Source: an uncultured Pelagibacteraceae bacterium (GTDB lineage Bacteria > Pseudomonadota > Alphaproteobacteria > Pelagibacterales > Pelagibacteraceae). Taken from it: DNA of 64,000 nt. The stretch lies in NCBI GenBank assembly GCA_902616145.1, contig CACMRM010000002.1:62001-126000 (forward strand). The letters run 5' to 3'. How positions within the stretch are numbered: position 1 is the first letter of the stretch; each line of letters starts with the position of its first letter. Shown one piece after another: positions 54,404 to 63,061 of the stretch. The position numbers were made by a program, and so were the translations under genes. The notes beneath the pieces were generated by a model. That model did no database searches and was not told the DNA's origin. It was given only the letters and a program-made list of their open reading frames with translations.

Positions 54404-54513
54404 ACTTGATAATGATTACTATTAAAAAAAAAAGTACAGAGTTATAACATGTTTTTATGCGACAAATATTTTTTTTTAATCCTGACTGAAAAGGTAGGAA
54501 TTCTCTTAAAACT

Positions 54514-54526
54514 GTTGTAAAACAAC
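54514..54526 (+). promoter_or_regulatory. Dyad GTTGT-AAA-ACAAC just before iscR
   Basis: A perfect 5-base inverted repeat around AAA ends 7 bases before the iscR ATG. It could be an operator for the encoded Rrf2 regulator (autoregulation is usual in the family) or a small mRNA hairpin at the ribosome entry site. It does not match the E. coli IscR consensus that I know. I see no good promoter boxes in the rest of the gap 54404-54533. Confidence 0.4.
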
Positions 54527-54533
54527 GTAAATT

Positions 54534-54950
54534 ATGAAACTAACTAACAAAGGTAGATATGCCGTAATGGCAATGGCTGACTTAGCAGTAAATGCTAAAG
54601 ATGGCCCTATAAGTCTCACAGAAATATCCTTTAGACAAAATATTTCTTTAGCATATTTGGAGCAAATTTTTTTAAAACTTAAAAACAATAAACTTGTTAA
54701 AAGTTCAAGAGGTGCCAATGGAGGTTATGTATTAGAAAAATCTGCATCGGAGATAAAAATTTCAAATATTATTAATGCAGTTGATGAAGAGGTAAGAACA
54801 CTTAATTGTAAAAAAAATTCAAAAAGAGGCTGTAATAATAAAAGCGTTAAATGTATTACTCATAATTTATGGGATGAATTAGACCAACATATCAATGGTT
54901 TTTTTGAAAAAGTAAAACTACAAGATCTTACAAAACAAAATAAAATTTAA
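54534..54950 (+). CDS. iscR: Rrf2 family regulator, IscR-like
   Basis: A winged-helix regulator of 138 residues that senses Fe-S status and controls the suf genes behind it. The DNA-binding part is [18 protein letters not shown] and [20 protein letters not shown], with GANGGYVL in the wing. Three Cys (92, 100, 107) and His110 ([10 protein letters not shown]) correspond to the 2Fe-2S ligands of E. coli IscR. The loops are longer: 7 and 6 residues between Cys instead of 5 and 5. Its stop overlaps the sufB start by one base, so regulator and operon are co-transcribed. Confidence 0.92.
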   Translation: MKLTNKGRYAVMAMADLAVNAKDGPISLTEISFRQNISLAYLEQIFLKLKNNKLVKSSRGANGGYVLEKSASEIKISNIINAVDEEVRTLNCKKNSKRGCNNKSVKCITHNLWDELDQHINGFFEKVKLQDLTKQNKI

Positions 54951-56383
54951 TGAAAAGTGAACAATTAAAAAGTCAAGAGTATAAATACGGATTTACTACT
55001 GACATTGAAAATATAAAAGCACCTAAAGGTTTGTCAGAGGAAACTATAAGATTTATCTCAAAAATTAAAAAAGAACCTAAATGGATGTTAGATTGGAGAT
55101 TAAAAGCATATAAGAGATTAAAAGTATTAAAAGAGCCTAAATGGCAAAAGCCTAAGTATCCAAAAATTAATTATCAAGATCTCTACTATTACTCAGCTCC
55201 AAAAAGCATGAAAGATAAACCAAAAAGTTTAGACGATGTTGATCCAAAACTTATTGAAACTTATAATAAGCTTGGCATACCGCTTAATGAGCAAAAGAAA
55301 CTAAGTGGTGTTGCTGTTGATGCAGTTTTTGACTCAGTTTCTGTTGCTACAACTTTTAAAGGTGAACTTGATAAAAAGGGGATAATTTTTTGTCCTATTT
55401 CCGAAGCTATTCAAAAACATCCAGATTTAGTAAAAAAATATCTAGGATCTGTTATTCCCATTAGCGATCATTATTTTGCAACGCTCAATTCAGCAGTATT
55501 TACAGATGGATCTTTTGTTTACATTCCGCCTAATACAAGATGCCCGATGGAGCTTTCTACCTACTTTAGAATAAACGCATCAGAAACAGGTCAATTCGAA
55601 AGAACTTTAATTATCGCAGACAAAGGAAGTTACGTAAGTTATTTAGAGGGTTGCACAGCCCCAATGAGAGACGAAAATCAGTTACATGCAGCTAATGTGG
55701 AATTAGTTGCCTTAGATGATGCAGAAATTAAATATTCAACAGTTCAAAATTGGTATCCTGGAGACAAAAATGGAGTTGGTGGAATTTATAATTTTGTAAC
55801 TAAGAGAGGTGCGTGTAGAGGCAGAAATTCAAAAATTTCATGGACGCAAGTAGAGACTGGTTCTGCGATTACTTGGAAATACCCAAGTTGCATTTTACAA
55901 GGTGATAACTCTGTAGGTGAATTTTATTCAATTGCCATAACTAACAATCATCAGAAAGCAGACACTGGAACTAAAATGATCCACTTAGGTAAAAATACAA
56001 AAAGTAAAATTATTTCTAAAGGAATTTCCGCTGGGCAGGCTGATAATACATATAGAGGCCTTGTAGATATTGGAGCAAAGGCTAAAAATTCCAGAAACTA
56101 CACTCAGTGTGACTCACTATTGATGGGTAATAAATGTGGAGCACATACTGTACCATATATAAGAAATAAAAACGGTTCCTCTACAGTTGAACATGAAGCA
56201 ACGACATCTAAAATCAACGAAGATCAATTATTTTATTGCAATCAAAGAGGATTAAATCAAGAAGAAGCAATTAGTCTTATTGTAAATGGTTTCTGTAAAG
56301 AAGTACTACAGCAACTTCCTATGGAATTTGCAGTTGAGGCACAAAAATTAGTTTCGATTAGTTTAGAAGGGAGCGTAGGATAA
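54950..56383 (+). CDS. sufB: Fe-S assembly scaffold subunit SufB
   Basis: SufB is the core of the SufBC2D scaffold on which Fe-S clusters are built. The 477 residues include [20 protein letters not shown], the Cys region [36 protein letters not shown] and the C-terminal [19 protein letters not shown]. Both strand and order (iscR-sufB-sufC-sufD-sufS) fit. TAATG overlaps link it to iscR and sufC. Confidence 0.97.
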   Translation: MKSEQLKSQEYKYGFTTDIENIKAPKGLSEETIRFISKIKKEPKWMLDWRLKAYKRLKVLKEPKWQKPKYPKINYQDLYYYSAPKSMKDKPKSLDDVDPKLIETYNKLGIPLNEQKKLSGVAVDAVFDSVSVATTFKGELDKKGIIFCPISEAIQKHPDLVKKYLGSVIPISDHYFATLNSAVFTDGSFVYIPPNTRCPMELSTYFRINASETGQFERTLIIADKGSYVSYLEGCTAPMRDENQLHAANVELVALDDAEIKYSTVQNWYPGDKNGVGGIYNFVTKRGACRGRNSKISWTQVETGSAITWKYPSCILQGDNSVGEFYSIAITNNHQKADTGTKMIHLGKNTKSKIISKGISAGQADNTYRGLVDIGAKAKNSRNYTQCDSLLMGNKCGAHTVPYIRNKNGSSTVEHEATTSKINEDQLFYCNQRGLNQEEAISLIVNGFCKEVLQQLPMEFAVEAQKLVSISLEGSVG

Positions 56384-57117
56384 TGTTACAATTACAAAAT
56401 CTAAAGGCCTCAGTAAATGATAAGTCGATTTTAAATGGATTAAATTTAGAAATAAAATCTGGAGAAGTACATGCTATCATGGGGCCAAACGGATCTGGAA
56501 AAAGTACTCTAGCAAATATTTTATCTGGTAAAAGTGGATATGATGTAACTGGAAGCTTAAAATACGAGGGTAAAAATTTAGAGGAAATTCCTATCGAAGA
56601 GCGAGCTCAAAAAGGTATCTTTTTAGCTTTTCAATATCCTTTAGAAATACCAGGTGTTAACACAACTAATTTTCTTAAAACCTCGTTAAATTCAATTAGA
56701 AAAGCTAAAGGCGAAAAAGAGTTAGACACATTAAATCTTTTAAAATTAATCAAAGAAAAAGCCTCTGAATTGAACATTGATGAAAAATTTTTATCTAGAC
56801 AATTAAATGTAGGTTTCTCAGGAGGGGAGAAAAAGAAAAATGAAATACTTCAAATGAAACTCTTAGAGCCAAAATTAGCTATTCTAGATGAAACAGATTC
56901 AGGCTTAGATATAGATGCATTAAGAATTGTCGCCAATGGAGTCAACTCTCACAAAAACAAGAACAATGCATTTCTAATTATCACTCATTACCAAAGACTA
57001 CTCGATTACATTAAACCAGATTTTATTCACGTATTATCAAAAGGCAAAATTATTAGAACAGGATGCGCTGAATTAGGTCTAGAACTAGAGAAAACAGGAT
57101 ATGAAAATTTGAAATAA
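56383..57117 (+). CDS. sufC: Fe-S assembly ATPase SufC
   Basis: An ABC-type ATPase that drives conformational change in SufBD. Walker A GPNGSGKSTLANIL is preceded by SGEVHAIM. The Q-loop is FLAFQYPLEIPG, the signature VGFSGGEKKKNEILQMKLLE and Walker B LAILDETDSGLDIDAL. Length 244 is standard. It starts on the last base of the sufB stop. Confidence 0.98.
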   Translation: MLQLQNLKASVNDKSILNGLNLEIKSGEVHAIMGPNGSGKSTLANILSGKSGYDVTGSLKYEGKNLEEIPIEERAQKGIFLAFQYPLEIPGVNTTNFLKTSLNSIRKAKGEKELDTLNLLKLIKEKASELNIDEKFLSRQLNVGFSGGEKKKNEILQMKLLEPKLAILDETDSGLDIDALRIVANGVNSHKNKNNAFLIITHYQRLLDYIKPDFIHVLSKGKIIRTGCAELGLELEKTGYENLK

Positions 57118-58361
57118 TGGAACAATTATTTAACATAGATTTAAAAAGAATACCTTCATCTGACGAAAAAGAGGCAGCAGATAGAAAAAAAAATTTTGAA
57201 TTGTTTTTGAAAGGAGGTCTTCCAAATAAAAAAGATGAAAACTGGAAATTTTCTGATCTAAATTTGATAATTAGTAAGAATTTCAAGAATGTTACAAACA
57301 ACGATGAGTATAAATTTGATGAAAAAATAAAGTTAATTAATGACTTTGAACATAATAAAATTATTCTTGTAAATGGATTATTTAAATCAAGTGATTTTCA
57401 ATTTGAGGAAAGAGGAAAAATAAAAATTGAAAGCTTAAGATCACTTAAGAGTTTTGATAATGAGTTAAAAAATAATCTTGGTTATCTTAATAAAGCTTTA
57501 TCTATCGGTGGGTTTAATTTGGAGGTTCAAAAAGACTACAAATGTAATAAACCAATAATAATTTATAATTATTTTACTGCAAACTTAAATAACAAAATTA
57601 TTAATAACTCTAATAAAATAAAAGTAGGTCAAAACTCGGAACTAACTTTAATTGAATATAATATTTGTGGAAAAAGTAAATTTATTACAAATACCTATGA
57701 AAAAATTGATATTGATAAAGGCGCAGTGTTAAAAAATATCAATTTACAAAAAACAAAAAGCAATGGTTATTTTTACAAGAATATTTCTGGTAAACAAGAT
57801 TATAACTCGAGTTATCAAAATTTTATATTAAGCTCAGGACTTAAATTTAATAAAATTGAGATTGATATGAACCTAGAAAAAGAGAAAAGTAGTTGTTATT
57901 TTTTATCTGGATTGAATTTAAGCAAAGACGAACATCAGGAAATAAAAACTCAAATTAATCATTTGGCACCAAATTGTAAAAGTTATCAAAAAATTAAAAA
58001 TGTTTTAGAAAGTGATAGTAAAGGAGTTTACCAAGGAAAAATATTTGTTAAAGATATCGCTCAAAAAACAGATGCATATCAACTAAGCAAAGCTTTAATT
58101 TTAAATGACCAGGCTGAATTCAACGCTAAGCCAGAGTTAGAAATTTATGCTGATGATGTTAAATGTTCTCATGGATCTACTTCTGGCAGCATAGACGAGG
58201 AAGCTATACATTATTTAATGACTAGAGGAATTGAATTAAAGACAGCGAAAAAACTTTTGATTAAAGGTTTTCTTAATGAAATTTTTGACAACATACCTGA
58301 AGAGGAAATCAGGACCTTTCTAGAAAAAAGTATAGCGATACAGATTGATGAAATTCGATAA
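57117..58361 (+). CDS. sufD: Fe-S assembly scaffold subunit SufD
   Basis: The partner of SufB in the scaffold, with the same beta-helix fold. The N-terminal part (to about 150) is weakly conserved. The C-terminal core is clear: VYQGKIFVKDIAQKTDAYQ, AEIYADDVKCSHGSTSGSI-like segment (LEIYADDVKCSHGSTSGSID) with conserved Cys and His, and the helix YLMTRGIELKTAKKLLIKGF. Length 414 is typical. It overlaps sufS by 14 bases and sufC by one. Confidence 0.94.
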   Translation: MEQLFNIDLKRIPSSDEKEAADRKKNFELFLKGGLPNKKDENWKFSDLNLIISKNFKNVTNNDEYKFDEKIKLINDFEHNKIILVNGLFKSSDFQFEERGKIKIESLRSLKSFDNELKNNLGYLNKALSIGGFNLEVQKDYKCNKPIIIYNYFTANLNNKIINNSNKIKVGQNSELTLIEYNICGKSKFITNTYEKIDIDKGAVLKNINLQKTKSNGYFYKNISGKQDYNSSYQNFILSSGLKFNKIEIDMNLEKEKSSCYFLSGLNLSKDEHQEIKTQINHLAPNCKSYQKIKNVLESDSKGVYQGKIFVKDIAQKTDAYQLSKALILNDQAEFNAKPELEIYADDVKCSHGSTSGSIDEEAIHYLMTRGIELKTAKKLLIKGFLNEIFDNIPEEEIRTFLEKSIAIQIDEIR

Positions 58362-59565
58362 TATAAAATCAAAGTTTCCAATTTTTAAACAAAAGATTAA
58401 AGGTAAACCTTTAATATACTTGGATAGCGCTAATTCTTCACAAAAACCAAAAGTAGTAATAGATGAGATGTCTAGATTTTATGAAACTGAATTTTCAAAT
58501 GTAGGAAGAAGTGTACATACTCTAGCAGTCAAAGCCACAAACAAATTTGAGGAAACTAGAGATATAGTTAAATCTTATGTTAATGCTCAATTTAGAGAGG
58601 AAATAATTTTTACAAAAGGAGCTACGGAGGCAATTAATTTAGTAGCCAATACTTACGGAGAAAAATTTATTAAAGAGGGTGATGAAATTCTTGTGACTGA
58701 ATTAGAGCATCATTCAAATTATGTTCCTTGGCATTATTTAAGAAAAAAAAAAGGAGCAGTTATTAAATTTGCATCTGTAAATGAAAATGGAGAAATAGAT
58801 ATCGATGAGTTTAAAAATCAAATAACTAGTAATACTAAAATGATTGCTTTTACTCATATTTCGAATGTAACAGGCGCCATTCTGCCTATAAAAAAGATTA
58901 CAGATTTAGCAAGATCAAAAAATATTCCGGTGTTAATAGACGGGACACAGGGTGCCCCTCACTCAGCTCTTGATGTGCAAGATTTAGGTTGTGATTTTTA
59001 TGCTATTTCTTGTCACAAAATGTATGGTCCAAATGGACTTGGCATTCTGTATGCTAAAAAGAAATGGGTAGATGTATTGCCACCATATCAAGGAGGCGGT
59101 GGAATGATTAATGAAGTAAAAAAGGACGAAATCACATACGCTGACTCGCCCAACAAATTCGAAGCAGGGACAATGCAAACTGCAGAAGTAGTAGCTTTTG
59201 CAAAATCAATTAAGTTTATACAAGATTTTGGAATAAAGAATATTGAAAAACATGAAAGTCAAATTCTTGATTATGGTTTAGAAAAATTAAGAAAAGATAA
59301 TTCTGTTAAAATTATTGGTAATCCAAAAAATAGAGCATCTATAATTTCTTTCACAATAAAGGGAATTCATCCTCATGACATAGCAACAATTTTAGATGAT
59401 GATGGTGTTGCAATTCGAGCTGGCCATCATTGTTGTCAAATTTTACATGATAAATTAGGCATTCCTGCTTCTGCAAGAGCTTCAATTGGAGTTTATAACA
59501 GTAAAGAGGATATCGATATTCTAAGCGCGTCAATTAAAAAATGTAAGAAAGTATTTCAGATTTAA
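58348..59565 (+). CDS. sufS: Cysteine desulfurase SufS
   Basis: A PLP enzyme that takes sulfur from cysteine as a persulfide for cluster assembly. Class II desulfurase features: YLDSANSSQKPKVVIDEM, VLIDGTQGAPHSALDVQDLG, PLP-Lys in FYAISCHKMYGPNGLG, and the persulfide Cys in IRAGHHCCQILHDKLG. A TTG at 58345 is one codon upstream of the ATG at 58348, which I use. Length 405. It is followed immediately by sufU, its likely partner. Confidence 0.97.
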   Translation: MKFDNIKSKFPIFKQKIKGKPLIYLDSANSSQKPKVVIDEMSRFYETEFSNVGRSVHTLAVKATNKFEETRDIVKSYVNAQFREEIIFTKGATEAINLVANTYGEKFIKEGDEILVTELEHHSNYVPWHYLRKKKGAVIKFASVNENGEIDIDEFKNQITSNTKMIAFTHISNVTGAILPIKKITDLARSKNIPVLIDGTQGAPHSALDVQDLGCDFYAISCHKMYGPNGLGILYAKKKWVDVLPPYQGGGGMINEVKKDEITYADSPNKFEAGTMQTAEVVAFAKSIKFIQDFGIKNIEKHESQILDYGLEKLRKDNSVKIIGNPKNRASIISFTIKGIHPHDIATILDDDGVAIRAGHHCCQILHDKLGIPASARASIGVYNSKEDIDILSASIKKCKKVFQI

Positions 59566-60015
59566 ATGGAACTAAAAGAATTATATCAAGAAATTATTTT
59601 AGATCATGCAAAGAATCCTAGGAACAAAGGTAAATGCGAAGGATATAATCATGATGCCAAAGCACATAATCCTCTTTGCGGAGATAAAGTTCATATTTAT
59701 TTAAAATTAGACAAAGATAAAAATATTTCAGGTTTGAGTTTTGAAGGCGAAGGATGTGCTATATCTTTGGCATCAGCCTCAATTCTTACAGATACTTTAA
59801 AAGGTAAAGATGTACAATTTTCAAAAAAAGTAACTGATGACTTTTTAAATATGTTAAAGAATAAATCAAAAATCACTGTAAACAGCTTATCAGAAAATCA
59901 AATAACAACTATATCTTCATTATCAGGAGTTCAGGAATTTCCAATGAGAATCAAATGTGCTACTATGGCATGGCACACACTTCTATCAGCATTAGAAAAA
60001 AAAAGTTTAAAATAA
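59566..60015 (+). CDS. sufU: SufU-type sulfur acceptor
   Basis: SufU takes the persulfide from SufS; in Bacillus it binds Zn and is not a true scaffold. The expected ligands are present: Cys38 and Asp40 in HNPLCGDKVHIY, Cys63 in FEGEGCAISLASAS and Cys131 in IKCATMAWHTLLSALE. Length 149 fits SufU, longer than IscU in the region before the last Cys (about 85-125). It starts directly after the sufS stop and overlaps sufT by one base. Confidence 0.93.
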   Translation: MELKELYQEIILDHAKNPRNKGKCEGYNHDAKAHNPLCGDKVHIYLKLDKDKNISGLSFEGEGCAISLASASILTDTLKGKDVQFSKKVTDDFLNMLKNKSKITVNSLSENQITTISSLSGVQEFPMRIKCATMAWHTLLSALEKKSLK

Positions 60016-60317
60016 TGAGTGCGTTGAAAGAAAAAATTATTACCGAAATCAAAAAAATTTACGATCCAGAGATTCCAGTTAATATTTATGAATTGGGTTT
60101 AATATATAAAATCGAAGTAAATGAGCAAAATAAAGTGATTGTTGAAATGACATTAACTTCACCGAATTGCCCTGTAGCTGAAAGTTTGCCAAACTCAGTT
60201 AAAGAGAATATATTAAAGATTGAGGGGATTAATGATGTAGATTTAAAGTTAGTTTGGGATCCTCCATGGACAAAAGATAAAATGTCTGAAGCAGCAAAAC
60301 TAGAGTTGAATTTATGA
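60015..60317 (+). CDS. sufT: SufT/MIP18-like (DUF59) Fe-S maturation factor
   Basis: A 100-residue DUF59 protein, implicated in Fe-S cluster delivery. Core motifs: IKKIYDPEIPVNIYELGLIY, EMTLTSPNCPVAESLPNSV with the conserved Cys, and LVWDPPWTKDKMSEAAKLEL. An ATG at 59955 in this frame lies within sufU; the start at 60015 forms a TAATG overlap with the sufU stop. It overlaps sufA by 4 bases. Confidence 0.93.
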   Translation: MSALKEKIITEIKKIYDPEIPVNIYELGLIYKIEVNEQNKVIVEMTLTSPNCPVAESLPNSVKENILKIEGINDVDLKLVWDPPWTKDKMSEAAKLELNL

Positions 60318-60649
60318 GTGAACAAGTAATTAAACTAAGTGACAATGCAGCTGAAAGAATAAAGCTAATCATGTCTAAAGCTGAACAATCTGCGGTAGGT
60401 GTGAGAGTTGGTGTAAAATCAGGAGGATGTGCTGGAATGTCTTACGTAATGGAGTATGCAAAAGAAATTAGGCCTAATGAAGAAATTATAGAGGAAAAGG
60501 GAGTAAAAGTTTTTATAGATCCTAATGCTATAATTTATTTGTTAGGGACAGAGATGGACTATAAGGAAGATAAATTTTCTTCTCAATTTGTTTTTAAAAA
60601 TCCAAACGAAACGGAGCGATGTGGCTGTGGAGAGTCTTTTAAAATCTAA
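60314..60649 (+). CDS. sufA: A-type Fe-S carrier SufA/ErpA
   Basis: An A-type carrier of 111 residues that ferries clusters to target proteins. The three conserved Cys are present: one in SGGCAGMSYVMEY and two in ERCGCGESF at the C-terminus. The N-terminus IKLSDNAAERIKLIM is normal. As last gene of the operon it is best called SufA, though sequence alone does not separate it from ErpA/IscA. Its stop is shared with glnA through CTAA. Confidence 0.93.
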   Translation: MSEQVIKLSDNAAERIKLIMSKAEQSAVGVRVGVKSGGCAGMSYVMEYAKEIRPNEEIIEEKGVKVFIDPNAIIYLLGTEMDYKEDKFSSQFVFKNPNETERCGCGESFKI

Positions 60650-62052
60650 CCACTGTAATACATCTCAAATTCAATAGGATGAGGCGTATGTTCAAAATTG
60701 TAGATTTCTTGAAATTTTAATTCAATGTAAGCATCAATTTGATCGTCTGTAAAAACACCGCCTTCAGTTAAGAATTTTCTATCTTTATCAAGGTTCTGCA
60801 TGGCTTCTCTTAAAGATCCGCAAACTGTCGGAAGCTTTTTAACTTCATCTTCAGATAAAGAATATAAATCTTGATCAAATGGTTTACCAGGATCTATCTT
60901 GTTTTTTATTCCATCTATACCCGCCATCAACATAGAAGCAAAAGTTAAGTAAGGGTTTCCAGCTGCATCTGGGAATCTGATTTCCATTCTTGCTGCTTTT
61001 GGATTCATTATAACCGGTATTCTGCAAGAAGCAGATCTATTTCTAGCCGAGTAAGCTAAGATTACAGGTGCCTCAAATCCTGGAATTAATCTTTTGTAAC
61101 TATTTGTGGTAGCATTAGCAAACGCATTAATTGCTCTGGCGTGTTTTAAGATTCCTCCAATATAATAAAGTGCTTCTTTTGAAAGTCCTGCGTACTCTTT
61201 TCCCATGAATAGTGGGGAACTACCTTTCCATATTGATTGGTGGCAATGCATTCCAGATCCATTATCTCCCTTAACTGGTTTAGGCATAAAAGTTGCAGTC
61301 TTCCCAAATGAATGAGTTACCATCTGGACGGCATATTTATATAACTGAACATTATCGGCTTGATTTGTTAATGTCCCAAAATACATACCCAATTCGTGTT
61401 GACTTGGAGCAACCTCGTGGTGATGTTTCTCTACTTTCACACCCATATCTTTTAAAGCTTTTAAATACTCACCCCTCATGTCTTGAGCGCTATCTACCGG
61501 AGGAACTGGAAAATAACCTCCTTTAATTCCTGGTCTGTGTCCCATGTTACCGTTTTCATATTTTTTGCCAGTGTTGTATGGTCCTTCTGAACTGTCTATA
61601 GTAAAGCTAGTTTCGTTCATATCATTTTTAAATCTAACATCATCAAACACAAAGAATTCTGGCTCGGGCCCAAAATAAGATTTATCACCTATTCCTGTTT
61701 TTTTTAAATATGCTTCAGCTTTTTTTGCTGTTCCTCTTGGATCTCTTTCGTAGGGATCCTTTTTTACAGCATCTAAAATATCACAGAAAATATTAAGAGT
61801 TGTGTGAGAATTAAATGGATCAATTATTGGTTTATCCAAATCTGGTTTTAATATCATATCTGACTCGTTTATAGCTTTCCAACCTGCGATTGAAGAACCA
61901 TCAAAGAAAACTCCCTTGTCGAGCATATCCTCGTCCACTACAGTCGCGTCCATTGTTAAATGTTGTAGTTTACCTTTAGGATCAGTGAATCTTAGATCAA
62001 CAAATTCGACTTGTTTGTCTTTCATAAGCTTAAGAATGTTTTTAGAACTCAT
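60646..62052 (-). CDS. glnA: Glutamine synthetase type I
   Basis: It makes glutamine from glutamate, ammonia and ATP and is the entry of ammonia into cell nitrogen. The 468 residues have the standard GSI-beta motifs: FFDGSSIAGWKAINESDMIL, FGPEPEFFVFDD, KHHHEVAPSQHELGM, and NGSGMHCHQSIWKG. The adenylylation-site Tyr lies in DQDLYSLSEDE (about residue 395), so GlnE-type control is possible. It has the strongest Shine-Dalgarno in this part of the window (AAGGAG, 62058-62063, five bases before the ATG). No glnB is adjacent. I found no sigma-54 site or glnA-type glutamine riboswitch in the gap 62053-62173. Confidence 0.98.
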   Translation of the reverse strand: MSSKNILKLMKDKQVEFVDLRFTDPKGKLQHLTMDATVVDEDMLDKGVFFDGSSIAGWKAINESDMILKPDLDKPIIDPFNSHTTLNIFCDILDAVKKDPYERDPRGTAKKAEAYLKKTGIGDKSYFGPEPEFFVFDDVRFKNDMNETSFTIDSSEGPYNTGKKYENGNMGHRPGIKGGYFPVPPVDSAQDMRGEYLKALKDMGVKVEKHHHEVAPSQHELGMYFGTLTNQADNVQLYKYAVQMVTHSFGKTATFMPKPVKGDNGSGMHCHQSIWKGSSPLFMGKEYAGLSKEALYYIGGILKHARAINAFANATTNSYKRLIPGFEAPVILAYSARNRSASCRIPVIMNPKAARMEIRFPDAAGNPYLTFASMLMAGIDGIKNKIDPGKPFDQDLYSLSEDEVKKLPTVCGSLREAMQNLDKDRKFLTEGGVFTDDQIDAYIELKFQEIYNFEHTPHPIEFEMYYSG

Positions 62053-62173
62053 TAATTCTCCTTAAAAATTAGTTTTAATTTTGACCTGAACATATATAAG
62101 GAACTTTTTTATAGTAATATTAAAAATATATACCAGCTATGCATTTATCACATATATACAATTTGAACTTGAA

Positions 62174-63061
62174 ATGAGAGAAGCAACTAAATTTGATTTA
62201 TCACTTTTAATTTTGCTATCTATTATTTGGGGTTCTTCATTTTTTAATATAAAAATAGCAACTTATTCTTACGATCCAATTACGCTCGCGCTAGTAAGAG
62301 TTATTTTTGCTAGCATCCCCCTTTTACTTATATGCAAATTAAGGAAAATAAAGATTGAAGCTTTTACAGAAAATTGGAAATGGTATGCATTGATTGGATT
62401 GTTTAATATCGCTATACCATTTGTATTAATAGCAATTGGAACTGCAAAAATTAATAGTTACCTTGCTGCAATTTTAATGAGCACCACTCCTCTAAGCGGA
62501 TCTGTTTTAGCCCATTTTTTTACAAAAAATGAAAAATTGTCTTTTTACAAATCAACCGGAGTTTTAATAGGCTTTAGCGGAATTATATTATTATTTTTTG
62601 ATAAGGTAATTATAAATAGTGAAAATTATATTTATGCTTTAATTACTATTTTAGGTTCCACATTTTACTGTATTGGTGGTTTATTAACTTTAAAACTCAA
62701 GAACAAAAAAAACGAGAATGTGACTACCTCTACTACCCTTTGGTCTGTTCTTTTTTTACTCCCATTTTCTCTAATTTTAGAGAGTCCATGGAACTCTGAA
62801 CCAACAATAGCCTCAACTATGTCTTTATTATACTTAGGAGTTATCGCAACAGGGTTTGCATGGTTAATCAGATTTAGAATATTAACAGTAAATGGCTTAG
62901 TATTTCAAACACAAGTAGCTTATTTGATACCAATATTTGGAATAATTTTTGGATATTTTCTCATGAACGAAATAATAACATGGAGAGTCTTAGTATCATT
63001 AGTTATAATTCTAATTGGAATATATATTTTTAAAAAAAACAATAAAATGATAGAGAGTTAA
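62174..63061 (+). CDS. EamA/DMT superfamily transporter
   Basis: An inner-membrane protein of 295 residues with ten predicted helices in two homologous halves (EamA repeats). The first is LLILLSIIWGSSFFNIKIAT and the second repeat begins around YIYALITILGSTFYCIGGLL. Charged residues cluster between helices. The DMT family exports amino acids and other metabolites; the substrate here is unknown. Its stop abuts the next ATG with no gap. Confidence 0.9.
   Translation: MREATKFDLSLLILLSIIWGSSFFNIKIATYSYDPITLALVRVIFASIPLLLICKLRKIKIEAFTENWKWYALIGLFNIAIPFVLIAIGTAKINSYLAAILMSTTPLSGSVLAHFFTKNEKLSFYKSTGVLIGFSGIILLFFDKVIINSENYIYALITILGSTFYCIGGLLTLKLKNKKNENVTTSTTLWSVLFLLPFSLILESPWNSEPTIASTMSLLYLGVIATGFAWLIRFRILTVNGLVFQTQVAYLIPIFGIIFGYFLMNEIITWRVLVSLVIILIGIYIFKKNNKMIES

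Noticed and set aside
62053-62173. Possible glutamine riboswitch or sigma-54 promoter upstream of glnA
   Set aside because: Neither the glnA/downstream-peptide RNA core nor GG-N10-GC type elements are visible; only a good Shine-Dalgarno.
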